A stretch of 64,000 nt of DNA. Origin: Roseovarius sp. MMSF_3359. Its GTDB lineage: Bacteria > Pseudomonadota > Alphaproteobacteria > Rhodobacterales > Rhodobacteraceae. Shown piece after piece: positions 36,198 through 45,756 of this stretch. The stretch is from the NCBI RefSeq assembly GCF_030733385.1, contig NZ_JASHJC010000007.1, positions 124,001 to 188,000 of the forward strand. The letters run 5' to 3'. Within the stretch, counting starts at the first letter, position 1; each line of letters begins with the position of its first letter. A program made the translations under genes and the position numbers. The notes under the pieces were generated by a model, which saw nothing but the letters and a program-made list of their open reading frames with translations, was not told the DNA's origin and made no database searches.

Positions 36198-37493
36198 TCA
36201 ATCCGCGAACGGGTCGGTGACGAGGATCGTGTCTTCGCGCTCGGGACTGGTCGACACCATCGCCACCGGGCAGTCGATCAATTCCTCGACCCGGCGCACG
36301 TATTTGATCGCGTTGGCGGGCAGATCGGCCCAGCTCCGCGCGCCTTCGGTCGATTCCGTCCAGCCGGGCAATTCCTCATAGACCGGCGTGCAGCGCGCCT
36401 GTTGGTCGGCAGCAGTGGGCAGGTAGTCGAGTTGTTCGCCATCCAATTCGTAGCCGACGCAGACCTTGAGCGTCTCGAACCCGTCGAGCACGTCGAGCTT
36501 GGTCAGCGCGATGCCATTGACGCCGCTGGTCGCGCAGGTCTGACGCAGAAGGCACGCATCGAACCAGCCGCAGCGGCGCTGACGCCCGGTGGTCGTGCCA
36601 AACTCGTGACCGCGCTCACCGAGGCGCTGCCCATCTTCGTCTTCAAGCTCGGTCGGGAACGGCCCCTCGCCCACGCGGGTCGTGTAGGCCTTGACGATGC
36701 CCAGCACATAGTCGACCCCGCCGGGCCCAACCCCCACACCGGTGGCCGCCTGCCCCGCGATCACGTTCGACGAGGTGACAAAGGGATAGGTGCCGAAATC
36801 AATGTCGAGAAGCGCGCCCTGCGCCCCTTCGAACAGGATCCGTTTGCCGGACTTTCGTTTCTCGTTAAGCACTTTCCAGACCGGCGCGGCATAGGGCAGT
36901 ATCTGCGCCGCGATCTCCTGCAACTGCGCGACAAGCGCGTCGCGGTCCACCGGGTCGATGCCGAGGCCCTTGCGCAGCGGGTCGTGATGCTGAAGCGCGC
37001 GGTCCACCCGCGCCTGCAACGTGGCATCATCCGCCAGGTCCGCCACACGGATCGACCGGCGGCCAACCTTATCCTCATAGGCGGGGCCAATGCCACGGCC
37101 AGTGGTGCCGATCTTTGTCCCCTTGCTGGCGGCCTCTTCCCGGGCGCGGTCCAACTCGCCATGGATCGGCAGGATGAGCGGCGTGTTCTCGGCAATCATC
37201 AGCGTCTCAGGCGTGATCTCCACCCCTTGGGCGCGGATCGTCTCGATCTCCTTGATCAAATGCCAGGGGTCAAGCACCACACCGTTGCCGATCACGCTCA
37301 ACTTGCCACCCCGCACAACGCCCGAGGGCAGCGCGTGCAGCTTGTAGACCTTGCCGTCGATGACCAGCGTGTGACCGGCATTATGGCCGCCCTGGAACCG
37401 CGCGATCACATCGGCACGCTCGCTCAGCCAGTCAACGATCTTGCCTTTTCCCTCGTCACCCCACTGGGCTCCCACGACGACGACATTTGCCAT
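36198..37493 (-). CDS. purA: adenylosuccinate synthetase
   Basis: A 431-residue enzyme of standard length. It joins IMP and aspartate with GTP to give adenylosuccinate, the first committed step to AMP. Visible motifs: [16 protein letters not shown] (P-loop), [13 protein letters not shown] (catalytic His), [34 protein letters not shown] and a C-terminal [15 protein letters not shown]. It appears to head a short minus-strand unit with the DUF2842 gene. Confidence 0.97.
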   Translation of the reverse strand: MANVVVVGAQWGDEGKGKIVDWLSERADVIARFQGGHNAGHTLVIDGKVYKLHALPSGVVRGGKLSVIGNGVVLDPWHLIKEIETIRAQGVEITPETLMIAENTPLILPIHGELDRAREEAASKGTKIGTTGRGIGPAYEDKVGRRSIRVADLADDATLQARVDRALQHHDPLRKGLGIDPVDRDALVAQLQEIAAQILPYAAPVWKVLNEKRKSGKRILFEGAQGALLDIDFGTYPFVTSSNVIAGQAATGVGVGPGGVDYVLGIVKAYTTRVGEGPFPTELEDEDGQRLGERGHEFGTTTGRQRRCGWFDACLLRQTCATSGVNGIALTKLDVLDGFETLKVCVGYELDGEQLDYLPTAADQQARCTPVYEELPGWTESTEGARSWADLPANAIKYVRRVEELIDCPVAMVSTSPEREDTILVTDPFAD

Positions 37494-37646
37494 TCCAGCC
37501 TCCTGAACGCCAGTTCAAAACCGCGCGACGTATAGCGGGGTGCGCTCGGCTGTGAAACCCCAAAATGCCCAAGACTTGCCCCGACATCCGCCACATTGCT
37601 CGCCGATGACGCATTGAGCATTGTTCAGAACGGCATAGAGGCAGAC

Positions 37647-38381
37647 ATGTTTCACAGTGAAGGTATCAAACCACCCTACGGTGACATCCGAAAACTCTTT
37701 TGGGGCCGCGTCTGCGGGATGATTTTTCTGGCCCACCACCTGATTTTCGGCGCGCTGATCGTGTTCGACAGCCCCGATACCGCCTTCATGTTCATCTTGC
37801 TTTCGACATCGGGGTTCTGGGCCTTGATCGCGGTCGTTGCAGGATGTGCGGCAACGACAAAGGGGGTTTTGATATGGCATTTCCGCGAAGTGCCCGAAAA
37901 TACCCCTGCCCCGGGCCCAACGGCAGCGCAGATCTATGCCCGCCGGTGGAGACGGTTGCTGAGCTACCTGACAATCGGACAGGGCGCGATAGGTGTTGGC
38001 CTGCTATCGGCCGACGTCTTTCCCGCCTTTGGCGTCTGGTGCATCATCGGTGCCGTTGCAAGCCTTGGGTACCTCGCGTCTTTCAGCCTGGCCATTCCCG
38101 CGCAAAAACGCAGCCGCAAAGCGCAGCGTGACCTGGATGCTGCCCGGCGCAACACGCCCAGGGCGCGCCGGCGTGCCAGCAAGGACCTGACTGGCGAAGC
38201 GGTGTTTGCTGGCATCTTGGTGACACTTGTCACGCATAAGCTACTCCTTGGCCTCTTGGGCATGGCCGCACCACAAGGCGCCCTTTCATCCACACTGTAT
38301 TTCGGCACCGCCATCATCGTCTTTTTGGCCAGTGCGTTTGGCTGGTTCCGGCATCGGCAACAAAAGACCCCTGATTTCTGA
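37647..38381 (+). CDS. hypothetical multi-pass membrane protein
   Basis: A 244-residue protein starting MFHSEGIKPPYGDIRKLFWG, with GAGG six bases before the ATG. Four or five hydrophobic segments are visible (about 20-42, 45-68, 107-130, 135-152, 200-235), separated by a basic loop (AQKRSRKAQRDLDAARRN). No enzymatic motif or family is recognised. It diverges from purA. Base composition is like that of its neighbours. Confidence 0.6.
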   Translation: MFHSEGIKPPYGDIRKLFWGRVCGMIFLAHHLIFGALIVFDSPDTAFMFILLSTSGFWALIAVVAGCAATTKGVLIWHFREVPENTPAPGPTAAQIYARRWRRLLSYLTIGQGAIGVGLLSADVFPAFGVWCIIGAVASLGYLASFSLAIPAQKRSRKAQRDLDAARRNTPRARRRASKDLTGEAVFAGILVTLVTHKLLLGLLGMAAPQGALSSTLYFGTAIIVFLASAFGWFRHRQQKTPDF

Positions 38382-38497
38382 GCAGGCGCGGCTGGTAGCA
38401 GCGCAACGCAGACCAATTGATAATTCGTCACGGGCACTGGACAGAGGCCCCGCGATTGGAACAGGTTGGCCACAACTAGCAGACCGGAGGCTGTAAA

Positions 38498-38893
38498 ATG
38501 GGATTCGTGCTCCGCTGGCTGGTGGCTTTCGTGCTGCTGGCGGCGACTTTCAACCCGACCGAATGGAACTACGCCCGGTGGGTGCAGGCCAACTGGAACG
38601 AACAGATGCCACTCGCCGTGCTTTTCGGACTGCTCTTGCTGGTGGGCTACATCATCTACCTGCGCGCCACGCTGCGTTCCATCGGCGCGTTCGGTATGGG
38701 GCTGGTGCTGGCGCTCGTCGCGGCGCTACTGTGGGTGCTCTACGATTTCGGTTGGCTCCGACTGGAGAACCGGTCGGTCAATCTCTGGATCGGGCTGATC
38801 GCCCTGTCACTGATCCTCGGGGTGGGCCTCAGCTGGAGCCATGTCCGACGCAAACTCTCCGGCCAGGCCGACATGGATGACGTTGATGAGTGA
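38498..38893 (+). CDS. DUF6524-like membrane protein
   Basis: A 131-residue protein with four predicted helices. The start MGFVLRWLVAFVLLAATFNP followed by TEWNYARW, and the YIIYLRATLRSIGAFGMGLV segment, fit the DUF6524 family as I remember it. Function unknown. GGAGG lies upstream of the ATG. Confidence 0.7.
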   Translation: MGFVLRWLVAFVLLAATFNPTEWNYARWVQANWNEQMPLAVLFGLLLLVGYIIYLRATLRSIGAFGMGLVLALVAALLWVLYDFGWLRLENRSVNLWIGLIALSLILGVGLSWSHVRRKLSGQADMDDVDE

Positions 38894-39002
38894 GTGTTGC
38901 CCAAGTCCGCATCGAGCCCAAAGTGACACCAGCCACGAGTTGTGCGAATGTCACCTTTGCGGCAGTCGTTAATTTGAGGCGAACGGTAGGCTAGGAGCAC
39001 CG

Positions 39003-39362
39003 ATGCCTGCAGGTAGGCTATTTTTGAAGTGGATAGCAGCGGTGATTGCCGCGCTCATCGTGATATACATTGCTTGGTTTACTGTCTTTTTGGTCTGCTT
39101 TTACTACGTATCGGCTAAGTATGAGCAGATAAGCTCTGGAAACACACGTGCGGTCATAGAGGAGCGCAAAGGTCTTTTGTTTTCGCGTCAGGTAGACCGG
39201 TCATTCTTGGGAGGTTACCAATTCGTGGCCCCATTTCAGGAGCTAATTGCTGACCCCGAAAATCAAATCGTTGGCTACTCACTCTTCGGCGCTTTCTTTG
39301 CCGTGATTTACGACAGCGAAGGCAGCTTACTGGCGATAATCGACAACGGACTTGATGGCTGA
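39003..39362 (+). CDS. hypothetical protein with N-terminal membrane helix
   Basis: A 119-residue protein, MPAGRLFLKWIAAVIAALIV, with a long hydrophobic N-terminal stretch (to about residue 36) and a soluble C-terminal part with YSLFGAFFAVIYDSEGSLLA. GC content is clearly lower than in the surrounding genes and codons end in A/T more often, suggesting later acquisition. AGGAG precedes the ATG. No family is recognised. Confidence 0.55.
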   Translation: MPAGRLFLKWIAAVIAALIVIYIAWFTVFLVCFYYVSAKYEQISSGNTRAVIEERKGLLFSRQVDRSFLGGYQFVAPFQELIADPENQIVGYSLFGAFFAVIYDSEGSLLAIIDNGLDG

Positions 39363-39869
39363 AATTCCTCGAGGCCTTGTCTTGGACAAAAAACAAAACC
39401 GTGAAACCAAATGCAACGCGATTGGTCGTGTCATTATCGATAGTTGCCATTCACGGTGCTGAGGCAAACGGCGACTATGTCCGCAAACCGGCCTTTGACG
39501 CAAAATTAGCTGACAGAAATCATCAGATGGCCGCTTGTAGCCCAAGGTGGACCTTCGAGTTTAAACCAAGCGCGGAATCGAGGGCGAAGCCCGCCGCGCA
39601 TCGCCGACGCACCCCCACGCGGCGGCGATTGGGTCAGGTCTGTGCGATACAGGAAGGTTTTTCGGGACGGCAGGGATAAAGTACCGGTCACATACGTTTG
39701 GATCGCCACCGCGCGCGTCGTCAATGCGCGGCTTGTGTTCAAATTAGGAATGACGGCCATCGGTCCACCGCCCCCTCGCGACACGATCAACCATATTGCC
39801 GGGTTGCGGGGCGCGCGGGAATTGCATAGATAGCGCGCTGAGCCCTTATCACATGACAGGCCGTGCTAC
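39363..39869. other. non-coding region with repeat remnants
   Basis: This 507-base spacer holds no ORF I support. It contains the probable reverse repeat copy at 39571-39629 and, at about 39478-39550, a stretch with ATGTCCGCAAACCGGCC and AGATGGCCGCTTG that resembles degenerate roseobacter intergenic repeat sequence. It looks like a landing place for small repeats rather than a lost gene. Confidence 0.45.
39571..39629 (-). repeat. probable reduced copy D of the structured repeat, reverse orientation
   Basis: Read on the minus strand: ATCGCCGCCGC - gtgggggt - GCGTCGGCGAT (39629-39600, one mismatch) is followed by GGGC-ttc-GCCC (39592-39582) and TCGATTCCGCGC. That is the same order of long hairpin, short triloop hairpin and TTGATTCCG box as in copies A-C, but the roughly 70-base loop is replaced by 8 bases. 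Similarity is limited to short blocks, so membership is likely but not proven. Confidence 0.45.
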
Positions 39870-40229
39870 ATGGAAAACGTCGTCCTTACCGTTCACCTTC
39901 TTCTGGCCCTCGCCCTGATCGGCGTGGTGCTGCTGCAACGCTCTGAGGGCGGCGGTCTTGGCATGGGCGGCGGTGGCGGCGGTGCGATCTCGGGTCGCTC
40001 TGCGGGCACCGCGCTTGGCAAGCTCACCTGGATCCTGGCAATTGCCTTCATCTGTACGTCAATGGCGCTGACCATCATCGCGGCAAGAAACGCCTCGGGC
40101 AGTTCGGTCCTCGACCGGATCGTCGATGCGCCCACACCCGCCGTCGAAGCCGAAGAGCCAACCGGAGATGACGACAGCCTGACCCCCTCGGCAGACGGCG
40201 ATGCCCCCCTGACCCCCACGGCGGACTGA
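39870..40229 (+). CDS. secG: preprotein translocase subunit SecG
   Basis: A 119-residue, two-helix membrane protein: ENVVLTVHLLLALALIGVVL, the conserved LLQRSEGGGLGMGGGGGGAI loop and a second helix LTWILAIAFICTSMALTII. The tail is acidic and Ala/Pro-rich, making it a little longer than the minimal SecG. It is part of SecYEG. It precedes pyrG by 162 bases, a common order in this group. Confidence 0.93.
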   Translation: MENVVLTVHLLLALALIGVVLLQRSEGGGLGMGGGGGGAISGRSAGTALGKLTWILAIAFICTSMALTIIAARNASGSSVLDRIVDAPTPAVEAEEPTGDDDSLTPSADGDAPLTPTAD

Positions 40230-40391
40230 CCACAACCGCTTGAGGCTCCAGAAGGTTAACGCAACATCATCTTGCGGCTGTCTTGCGCGAGAGATGCGAA
40301 TCCTATATATGTCGAGTCCCGTGGTGCTGCGGTCTTTCAGACCCGCTCAGGGCCTCATTAACTGCTGAATATCACGGGGGATGCCGCGCCT

Positions 40392-42035
40392 ATGGCACGC
40401 TTTATTTTCATTACCGGTGGCGTTGTTTCTTCCCTCGGAAAAGGGCTGGCCTCGGCCGCCTTGGGCGCGCTTTTGCAGGCGCGCGGGTTCTCCGTCCGGC
40501 TGCGTAAACTCGACCCCTATCTCAACGTCGATCCCGGCACGATGAGCCCGTTCGAACATGGCGAGGTGTTCGTGACCGACGACGGGGCCGAGACCGATCT
40601 CGATCTTGGCCATTACGAACGGTTCACCGGCGTACCCGCGCGCATGACCGACTCGGTCAGTTCGGGCCGCATCTATTCCACCGTGCTGGAGCGTGAACGC
40701 CGCGGCGATTACCTCGGCAAAACCATTCAGGTGGTCCCACATGTCACCAACGAGATCAAGGAATTCATCTCGATCGGTGAGGATGAGGTCGATTTCATGC
40801 TCTGCGAAATCGGCGGCACCGTGGGTGACATCGAAGGCCTGCCGTTTTTCGAAGCCATCCGCCAGTTCAGCCATGACAAGCCGCGCGGCGAGTGCATTTT
40901 CATGCACCTGACCCTACTGCCTTATCTGGCAGCGTCGGGTGAATTGAAAACCAAACCGACGCAGCACAGCGTCAAGGAATTGCAATCCATCGGCATTGCG
41001 CCCGATATCCTCGTCTGTCGTTCCGAACAGCCGATCCCGGACAAGGAACGCGAGAAGATCGCGCTTTTCTGTAACGTCCGCAAAGAAGCCGTGGTGGCCG
41101 CCTATGACCTCAGTTCGATCTACGAAGCACCGCTCGCCTATCATCGCGAGGGCCTCGATCAGGCCGTTTTGGATGCGTTCAACATCTCGCCTGCGCCGCA
41201 GCCGAACCTCAGCATCTGGCAGGATGTCTATGACCGCATTCACGTGACCGATGGCGAGGTCAACGTGGCGATTGTCGGCAAATACACGCAGCTTGAAGAT
41301 GCCTATAAGTCGATCAAGGAGGCCCTGACCCATGGTGGCATGGCCAACCGCGTGAAGGTCAATGTCGAATGGGTCGATGCCGAGATTTTCGACACGCAGG
41401 ACCCCGCCCCGCATCTCGAAGGCTTCCATGCGATCCTTGTCCCTGGCGGTTTTGGCGAGCGCGGCACCGAGGGCAAGATCAAGGCGGCCGAGTTCGCCCG
41501 CACCCATAAGATCCCCTATCTGGGCATTTGCCTCGGCATGCAGATGGCCGTGATCGAGGCCGCCCGGAACGTGGCCGACCTGCCCGATGCCGGCTCTGAG
41601 GAATTTGACCACGAGGCCGGGGAAAAGCGTTTCACTCCGGTGGTTTATCACCTCAAGGAGTGGGTGCAGGGCAACGAGAAGGTCAAGCGCAAGGTCAGCG
41701 ACGACAAGGGTGGTACGATGCGATTGGGCGCCTATAACGCTACGCTGGCCGAAGGATCAAAGGTGGCCCAGGTCTATGGGACAACGGCGATTGATGAGCG
41801 TCACCGCCACCGCTATGAGGTCGACACCAAGTACCGCAAGGCGCTGGAAAAACAGGGGCTGCAGTTTTCCGGCATGTCGCCGGACGGCCGCCTACCCGAG
41901 ATCGTGGAATGGAAAGATCACCCTTGGTTCATCGGCGTGCAGTTCCATCCGGAGCTCAAGTCGAAACCCTTTGAGCCGCACCCGCTCTTTGCCGATTTCA
42001 TCCGCGCTGCGGTCGAGACGTCAAGGCTGGTCTGA
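40392..42035 (+). CDS. pyrG: CTP synthase
   Basis: A 547-residue enzyme of normal length that aminates UTP to CTP using glutamine. The synthetase domain begins [20 protein letters not shown] (P-loop region). The glutamine amidotransferase half has the nucleophile Cys in [14 protein letters not shown] and the His/Glu of [17 protein letters not shown]. It forms a tetramer or filaments in the cytosol. Repeat copy B lies 85 bases beyond its stop. Confidence 0.97.
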   Translation: MARFIFITGGVVSSLGKGLASAALGALLQARGFSVRLRKLDPYLNVDPGTMSPFEHGEVFVTDDGAETDLDLGHYERFTGVPARMTDSVSSGRIYSTVLERERRGDYLGKTIQVVPHVTNEIKEFISIGEDEVDFMLCEIGGTVGDIEGLPFFEAIRQFSHDKPRGECIFMHLTLLPYLAASGELKTKPTQHSVKELQSIGIAPDILVCRSEQPIPDKEREKIALFCNVRKEAVVAAYDLSSIYEAPLAYHREGLDQAVLDAFNISPAPQPNLSIWQDVYDRIHVTDGEVNVAIVGKYTQLEDAYKSIKEALTHGGMANRVKVNVEWVDAEIFDTQDPAPHLEGFHAILVPGGFGERGTEGKIKAAEFARTHKIPYLGICLGMQMAVIEAARNVADLPDAGSEEFDHEAGEKRFTPVVYHLKEWVQGNEKVKRKVSDDKGGTMRLGAYNATLAEGSKVAQVYGTTAIDERHRHRYEVDTKYRKALEKQGLQFSGMSPDGRLPEIVEWKDHPWFIGVQFHPELKSKPFEPHPLFADFIRAAVETSRLV

Positions 42036-42120
42036 AAGACGCTTTCACGTGAGTTTTCAAGCGTTGGTTCAGGACTACAAGCTGTCAGAGATGGCCGTAA
42101 AGCGAACATAGCAGCCCTTC

Positions 42121-42305
42121 GATCACCATTGAAACAGAGGGCATCGCCCGACCGCGGGTGGGCGCACCCACGTGGTTCATCGCACTTTATGGTGACGCAT
42201 ACCTCCAACAATCGCTGGGATTGAAACGGTGACGAAGCGCCCGCCCATGGGGCGGTCGGGCGCTGCCCGGCGGTGCTTCGCACCTTGATTCCGGGCGGGG
42301 GCAAT
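42121..42305 (+). repeat. dispersed structured intergenic repeat, copy B
   Basis: The closest relative of copy A (same length, about 20 substitutions). The outer stem 42139-42155 pairs with 42252-42268 with one mismatch; the wobble pair of copy A is here a C-G pair. The inner stem 42156-42165 pairs with 42237-42246. The small hairpin GGTGC-ttc-GCACC (42272-42284) is followed by TTGATTCCGGGCG. Like copy A it lies between converging 3' ends (pyrG and the next minus-strand gene). Confidence 0.8.
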
Positions 42306-42420
42306 TTCCTCGGAGTACTCGAAACGGTCGTTGCACTTCTTTGACACACAGACGTTGAAGGCGTACGACCTCCTGCGTTACCGCGTATCGACGATCCAGT
42401 GGCGGTCCGGTTGGCGGCGT

Positions 42421-43002
42421 TCAACCTCTTTCGGACGCGGGTTCGGGTTCGTCGTCGATCACCCGCTTGGTCGCCAGATCGATTGCCGGGCTGAGGATAT
42501 CCATCAAGAGGTTAGGCTGCTTTTGCTCCTCTTCCGGCACCTCGAGGCGCAGCGTGTCGTTCAGGAGAGGTTCGAGTATGCACTCATCAAGCTGCCAGCG
42601 GCCTACACTGCCCTCATCGCGGTCAAATGCCTGGTAGGCGACCCATTTGGTGATGCGGCGCCGGTCGCTTAACGGGCTGTTGGGGTCCGCAAGGTAAAAG
42701 CCGCTGTTGAGGCGTTGGCAGATATTGTCCAGAAGCCGCACAACGCCACGATAGCCCTCGGGGATGTCACGCTTAGGCATGTAGTTGAACCGCTCCGGCT
42801 CGCCGTTCAGAAACACCGTTAGCGCGGTACCGAGATCGACGCATTTCTGCGCCATGATCCACCCGAGCACCCGTTCGGGATGTTGGAACCAGCTATATTC
42901 CCTGGCCAGCGCGCAGATCTGATCCGCGCTGCCCAAACGGGCCATCGCAAGGTGCTCATCGGCACTCCCCTGGTGCCAGTCGAAATTCTCGAACTCTTGC
43001 AT
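42421..43002 (-). CDS. uncharacterised soluble protein
   Basis: A 193-residue acidic protein starting MQEFENFDWHQGSADEHLAM. The ATG at 43002 is preceded by GGAG at seven bases; longer readings are GC-rich spacer. A conserved-looking core is FQHPERVLGWIMAQKCVDLG followed by TALTVFLNGEPERFNYMP, which faintly recalls DUF4274-type proteins (cells being counted off by position and status), but I would not assign it. No signal peptide or membrane segment. Confidence 0.7.
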   Translation of the reverse strand: MQEFENFDWHQGSADEHLAMARLGSADQICALAREYSWFQHPERVLGWIMAQKCVDLGTALTVFLNGEPERFNYMPKRDIPEGYRGVVRLLDNICQRLNSGFYLADPNSPLSDRRRITKWVAYQAFDRDEGSVGRWQLDECILEPLLNDTLRLEVPEEEQKQPNLLMDILSPAIDLATKRVIDDEPEPASERG

Positions 43003-43503
43003 TGCGTTTCTCCGAACCTGCGCCGCTGCTGCCTCTGGGACCAGATGTGCAGGAGCAACGCGAAAATTCTTGGGTGCAAATGTGACGCTCTTATGGCGTT
43101 TCGGCCCCGGCTGTTGCGTCGGCGGAAACCTGCCGTTTCCAAATCGTCTTTTCCTCACTGTCCAGCACCGGATTCAGGAGCCGAGAAGGTCGAAAAAAGA
43201 CATTTTTACAGTAATTTACTGGACAAATCTCCTCCGCAAAACCATAGAAAACGCACCTCTCGGCGACATAAGAATTGCACAACCGCAGACCAATCCCGTG
43301 ACGGCCAAGATCGCTGTTCATCGCGGGGACATCATCCATCGCGTTTGTCCCCGAAACACGGAGGCGCTTGCGACGTGCGTCGGTCTTGTACCGCCCTATC
43401 TCACTGCCAGCCCCCGAAAGTTGTGGCGCATGCGCATCAAGGCAGGCATTTACTGGCAAAAAACGCTTGGCTGGACGGTCGGCGCCGTGCTTATTCTGCG
43501 CCT
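43003..43503. other. intergenic region, no supported gene
   Basis: 501 bases between divergent genes. Several short ORFs overlap here but none has a credible start, composition or motif. The middle part (about 43170-43290) is AT-richer and probably carries promoters for the TerB-type genes and the minus-strand gene. I see no repeat. Confidence 0.4.
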
Positions 43504-43941
43504 ATGCTGAACCGTATCCTGCACGCCTTTGCGGCCCCAAAACCAGAGCCATTGCCCGAACCCGACGAAAAGCTCGCGCTCGGCGCCCTGATGGTGCGGG
43601 TAGCGAAATCCGACCAGCATTACCAGTTCGAAGAGATCAGCCGCATTGACCGGCTCCTGACGCGGCTTTTCGGGCTCAACCCGGTCGAGGCGGCCAAGAC
43701 CCGTGCGATTTGCGAAAAACTCGAGCGCGCCGCCCCCGAGACCGACCATTTCGCCCATGTCATTCGCGAAACGACCAGTTTCCAGGCACGTATCGACGCG
43801 CTTGAGGCGATGTGGGAGGTGTTGCTGGCCGATGGTGAAAGCCATGACGAAGAGAAGGAAGTGATCGAGGCCGCCCGCGTTGCCATGGGCCTCAGCGTTT
43901 CCGACAGCGATACGGCTCGTGCGACCGCCGAGGGTCTATGA
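43504..43941 (+). CDS. TerB-fold protein (first of a pair)
   Basis: A 145-residue all-helical protein: LGALMVRVAKSDQHYQFEEI, then IDALEAMWEVLLADGESHDE, the two acidic motifs of the TerB/DjlA-like fold that bind metal ions. TerB proteins are linked to tellurite resistance and to envelope stress complexes, but stand-alone members have no proven task. The ATG at 43504 has a poor ribosome binding site. Its paralogue follows 39 bases later. Confidence 0.8.
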   Translation: MLNRILHAFAAPKPEPLPEPDEKLALGALMVRVAKSDQHYQFEEISRIDRLLTRLFGLNPVEAAKTRAICEKLERAAPETDHFAHVIRETTSFQARIDALEAMWEVLLADGESHDEEKEVIEAARVAMGLSVSDSDTARATAEGL

Positions 43942-43980
43942 CCTCTTGGACATGGCCGCAAGCGGCCCTATAACACCTGC

Positions 43981-44421
43981 ATGTTTGGTTCATTCCTCAA
44001 AAGACTTTCCGAGCCCGCCCCTGTCCCGTTGAACGATGATGACGCGCGCCTGGCGCTGACCGCCCTTCTGGTCCGGGTGGCCCGCACCGACGGCGATTAC
44101 GCGCCCGAAGAAAAAGACCGGATCGACCGGATCACCGCCGCACGCTATGGCCTGTCGCCGTTCGAGGCGTCGGAACTGCGCCAGCATGCCGAAACGCTCG
44201 AGGCCGAAGCGCCGGATACCGTCGTCTTCACCGAGGCGATCAAGCAGGCGGTGGACTATGACAACCGGTTGGGCGTTGTCGAGGCGCTTTGGCAGGTGGC
44301 CCTAGCCGATGGCGAACGCGATGCGGACGAAGACGCGCTGCTGCGGCTGGTGGTCAAGTTCCTCGGCGTCAGCGACATGGACAGCGCCCGCGCCCGGCAA
44401 CGCATGGCCGGCACGGCATAA
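43981..44421 (+). CDS. TerB-fold protein (second of a pair)
   Basis: A 146-residue paralogue of the preceding gene: LTALLVRVARTDGDYAPEEK and VEALWQVALADGERDADEDA repeat the same two acidic motifs at the same spacing. The two genes probably arose by tandem duplication, now well diverged. Its end lies 22 bases before the TPR-protein start, suggesting one transcript with that gene. Confidence 0.82.
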   Translation: MFGSFLKRLSEPAPVPLNDDDARLALTALLVRVARTDGDYAPEEKDRIDRITAARYGLSPFEASELRQHAETLEAEAPDTVVFTEAIKQAVDYDNRLGVVEALWQVALADGERDADEDALLRLVVKFLGVSDMDSARARQRMAGTA

Positions 44422-44443
44422 GGTCGGCAACAGGAATGGCCCC

Positions 44444-45739
44444 ATGACCGTCTGCACCGATCTCTACGACAACCCGCTCAGCACCAGCAACCAGACCGCA
44501 GCGGAGGCCTATTCCACCGGTCTGCACCGCCTGCTTGCAGCCCAGGTCGACATGATCGCCCCGTTCCAGGAGGCCATCGCCCAAGACCCCCATTTCGCGC
44601 TGGCCCATGTCGGGCTGGCCCGGGCCCTGCTCAACATCAACGATGGCCTCGCGGCGCGCGCGGCGATGCAGCAGGCCAAGGCGCTTGGCGCAAACGGCAC
44701 CGAGCGGGAGCAAAGCCATATCCACGCGCTTGACCTGCTGATCTCGGGCAAGACGGCAGAGGCCTATGCCGCCATCCGCGCCCATATGGATGCCTATCCC
44801 CGCGACGCGATGGTAGCTCAGACCTGTAGTTCGATCTTCGGGCTGATCGGTTTCTCCGGCCAACCGGGGCGCGAAGCCGAGATGCTGGCCTTCAACGCGG
44901 CACTCCTGCCCCATTACGGCGAGGATGATTGGTGGTGCCTGAGCCAATATGCCTTTGCGCTTTGTGAAACCGGCAACCTGGCCAAGGCCGACCGGATGAT
45001 CGACCGGTCGCTGGCGCTCAACCCCGACAATGCCAATGGCGCCCATATCCGCTCGCATATCTGGTACGAGGTGGGCGAAACCAAAGCTGGCACCGATTAC
45101 CTTACCGACTGGCTGGCAGGCTACGACCGCAGCGGCGTCATGCACGGGCATCTGTCATGGCATGCCGCGCTCTGGTCACTGGAACAGGGGGAAACCGACC
45201 GGATGTGGCAGATCGTCGATGCGGACGTGGCCCCCGGGGCGGCGCTTGGCCTGCCGATCAATATCCTGACCGACACGGCCTCGATCCTTTTCCGCGCGGA
45301 GGTGGCCGGGGAGACCGTCGCGCCCGAGCAATGGCAAAAGGTCAGCGACTACGCCCGGCAGCATTATCCGAAATGCGGCAATGCTTTCATCGACATGCAC
45401 GCCGCGCTTGCCCATGCGATGGCCGGGGCGAGCGAACCGCTGCAGGAGATCATCAGCAATCCGGCCGGACCCGCCGCCGATCTTGTGCCCGATGCCGCCC
45501 TTGCCTGCCGTGAAATCGCGGCGAAGAACTGGGCGCAAGCGGCCCGTCACCTGACCGCATGCATGGCCGATCACGCCCGTATCGGCGGCAGCCGCGCGCA
45601 ACGCGACCTTCTGGAACATGCGCTGTTGACCTGTCTGCTGAAACTCGGTCGGTCGGGGGAAGCCCGGCACCTGCTTGCGCTGCGCCGTCCGATCCTCGCG
45701 CAATCCGCCGCGTGGCGGGGTCTGGTGGCAGAGGCTTGA
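44444..45739 (+). CDS. TPR protein of the TTC38-like type
   Basis: A 431-residue soluble protein made of tetratricopeptide-like helical pairs, e.g. FQEAIAQDPHFALAHVGLAR, LSQYAFALCETGNLAKADRM and DRSLALNPDNANGAHIRSHI. The N-terminal DNPLSTSNQTAAEAY and the HGHLSWHAALWSLEQGE segment recall eukaryotic and bacterial TTC38-like proteins, whose function is unknown. The ATG at 44444 has CAGGA upstream. No signal peptide. Confidence 0.75.
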   Translation: MTVCTDLYDNPLSTSNQTAAEAYSTGLHRLLAAQVDMIAPFQEAIAQDPHFALAHVGLARALLNINDGLAARAAMQQAKALGANGTEREQSHIHALDLLISGKTAEAYAAIRAHMDAYPRDAMVAQTCSSIFGLIGFSGQPGREAEMLAFNAALLPHYGEDDWWCLSQYAFALCETGNLAKADRMIDRSLALNPDNANGAHIRSHIWYEVGETKAGTDYLTDWLAGYDRSGVMHGHLSWHAALWSLEQGETDRMWQIVDADVAPGAALGLPINILTDTASILFRAEVAGETVAPEQWQKVSDYARQHYPKCGNAFIDMHAALAHAMAGASEPLQEIISNPAGPAADLVPDAALACREIAAKNWAQAARHLTACMADHARIGGSRAQRDLLEHALLTCLLKLGRSGEARHLLALRRPILAQSAAWRGLVAEA

Positions 45740-45756
45740 GGCTGCCGCCCCCTCGC

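Noticed and set aside
43091-43459. 122-codon minus-strand ORF in the spacer before the TerB pair
   Set aside because: No ribosome site, no domain, composition unlike neighbouring genes.
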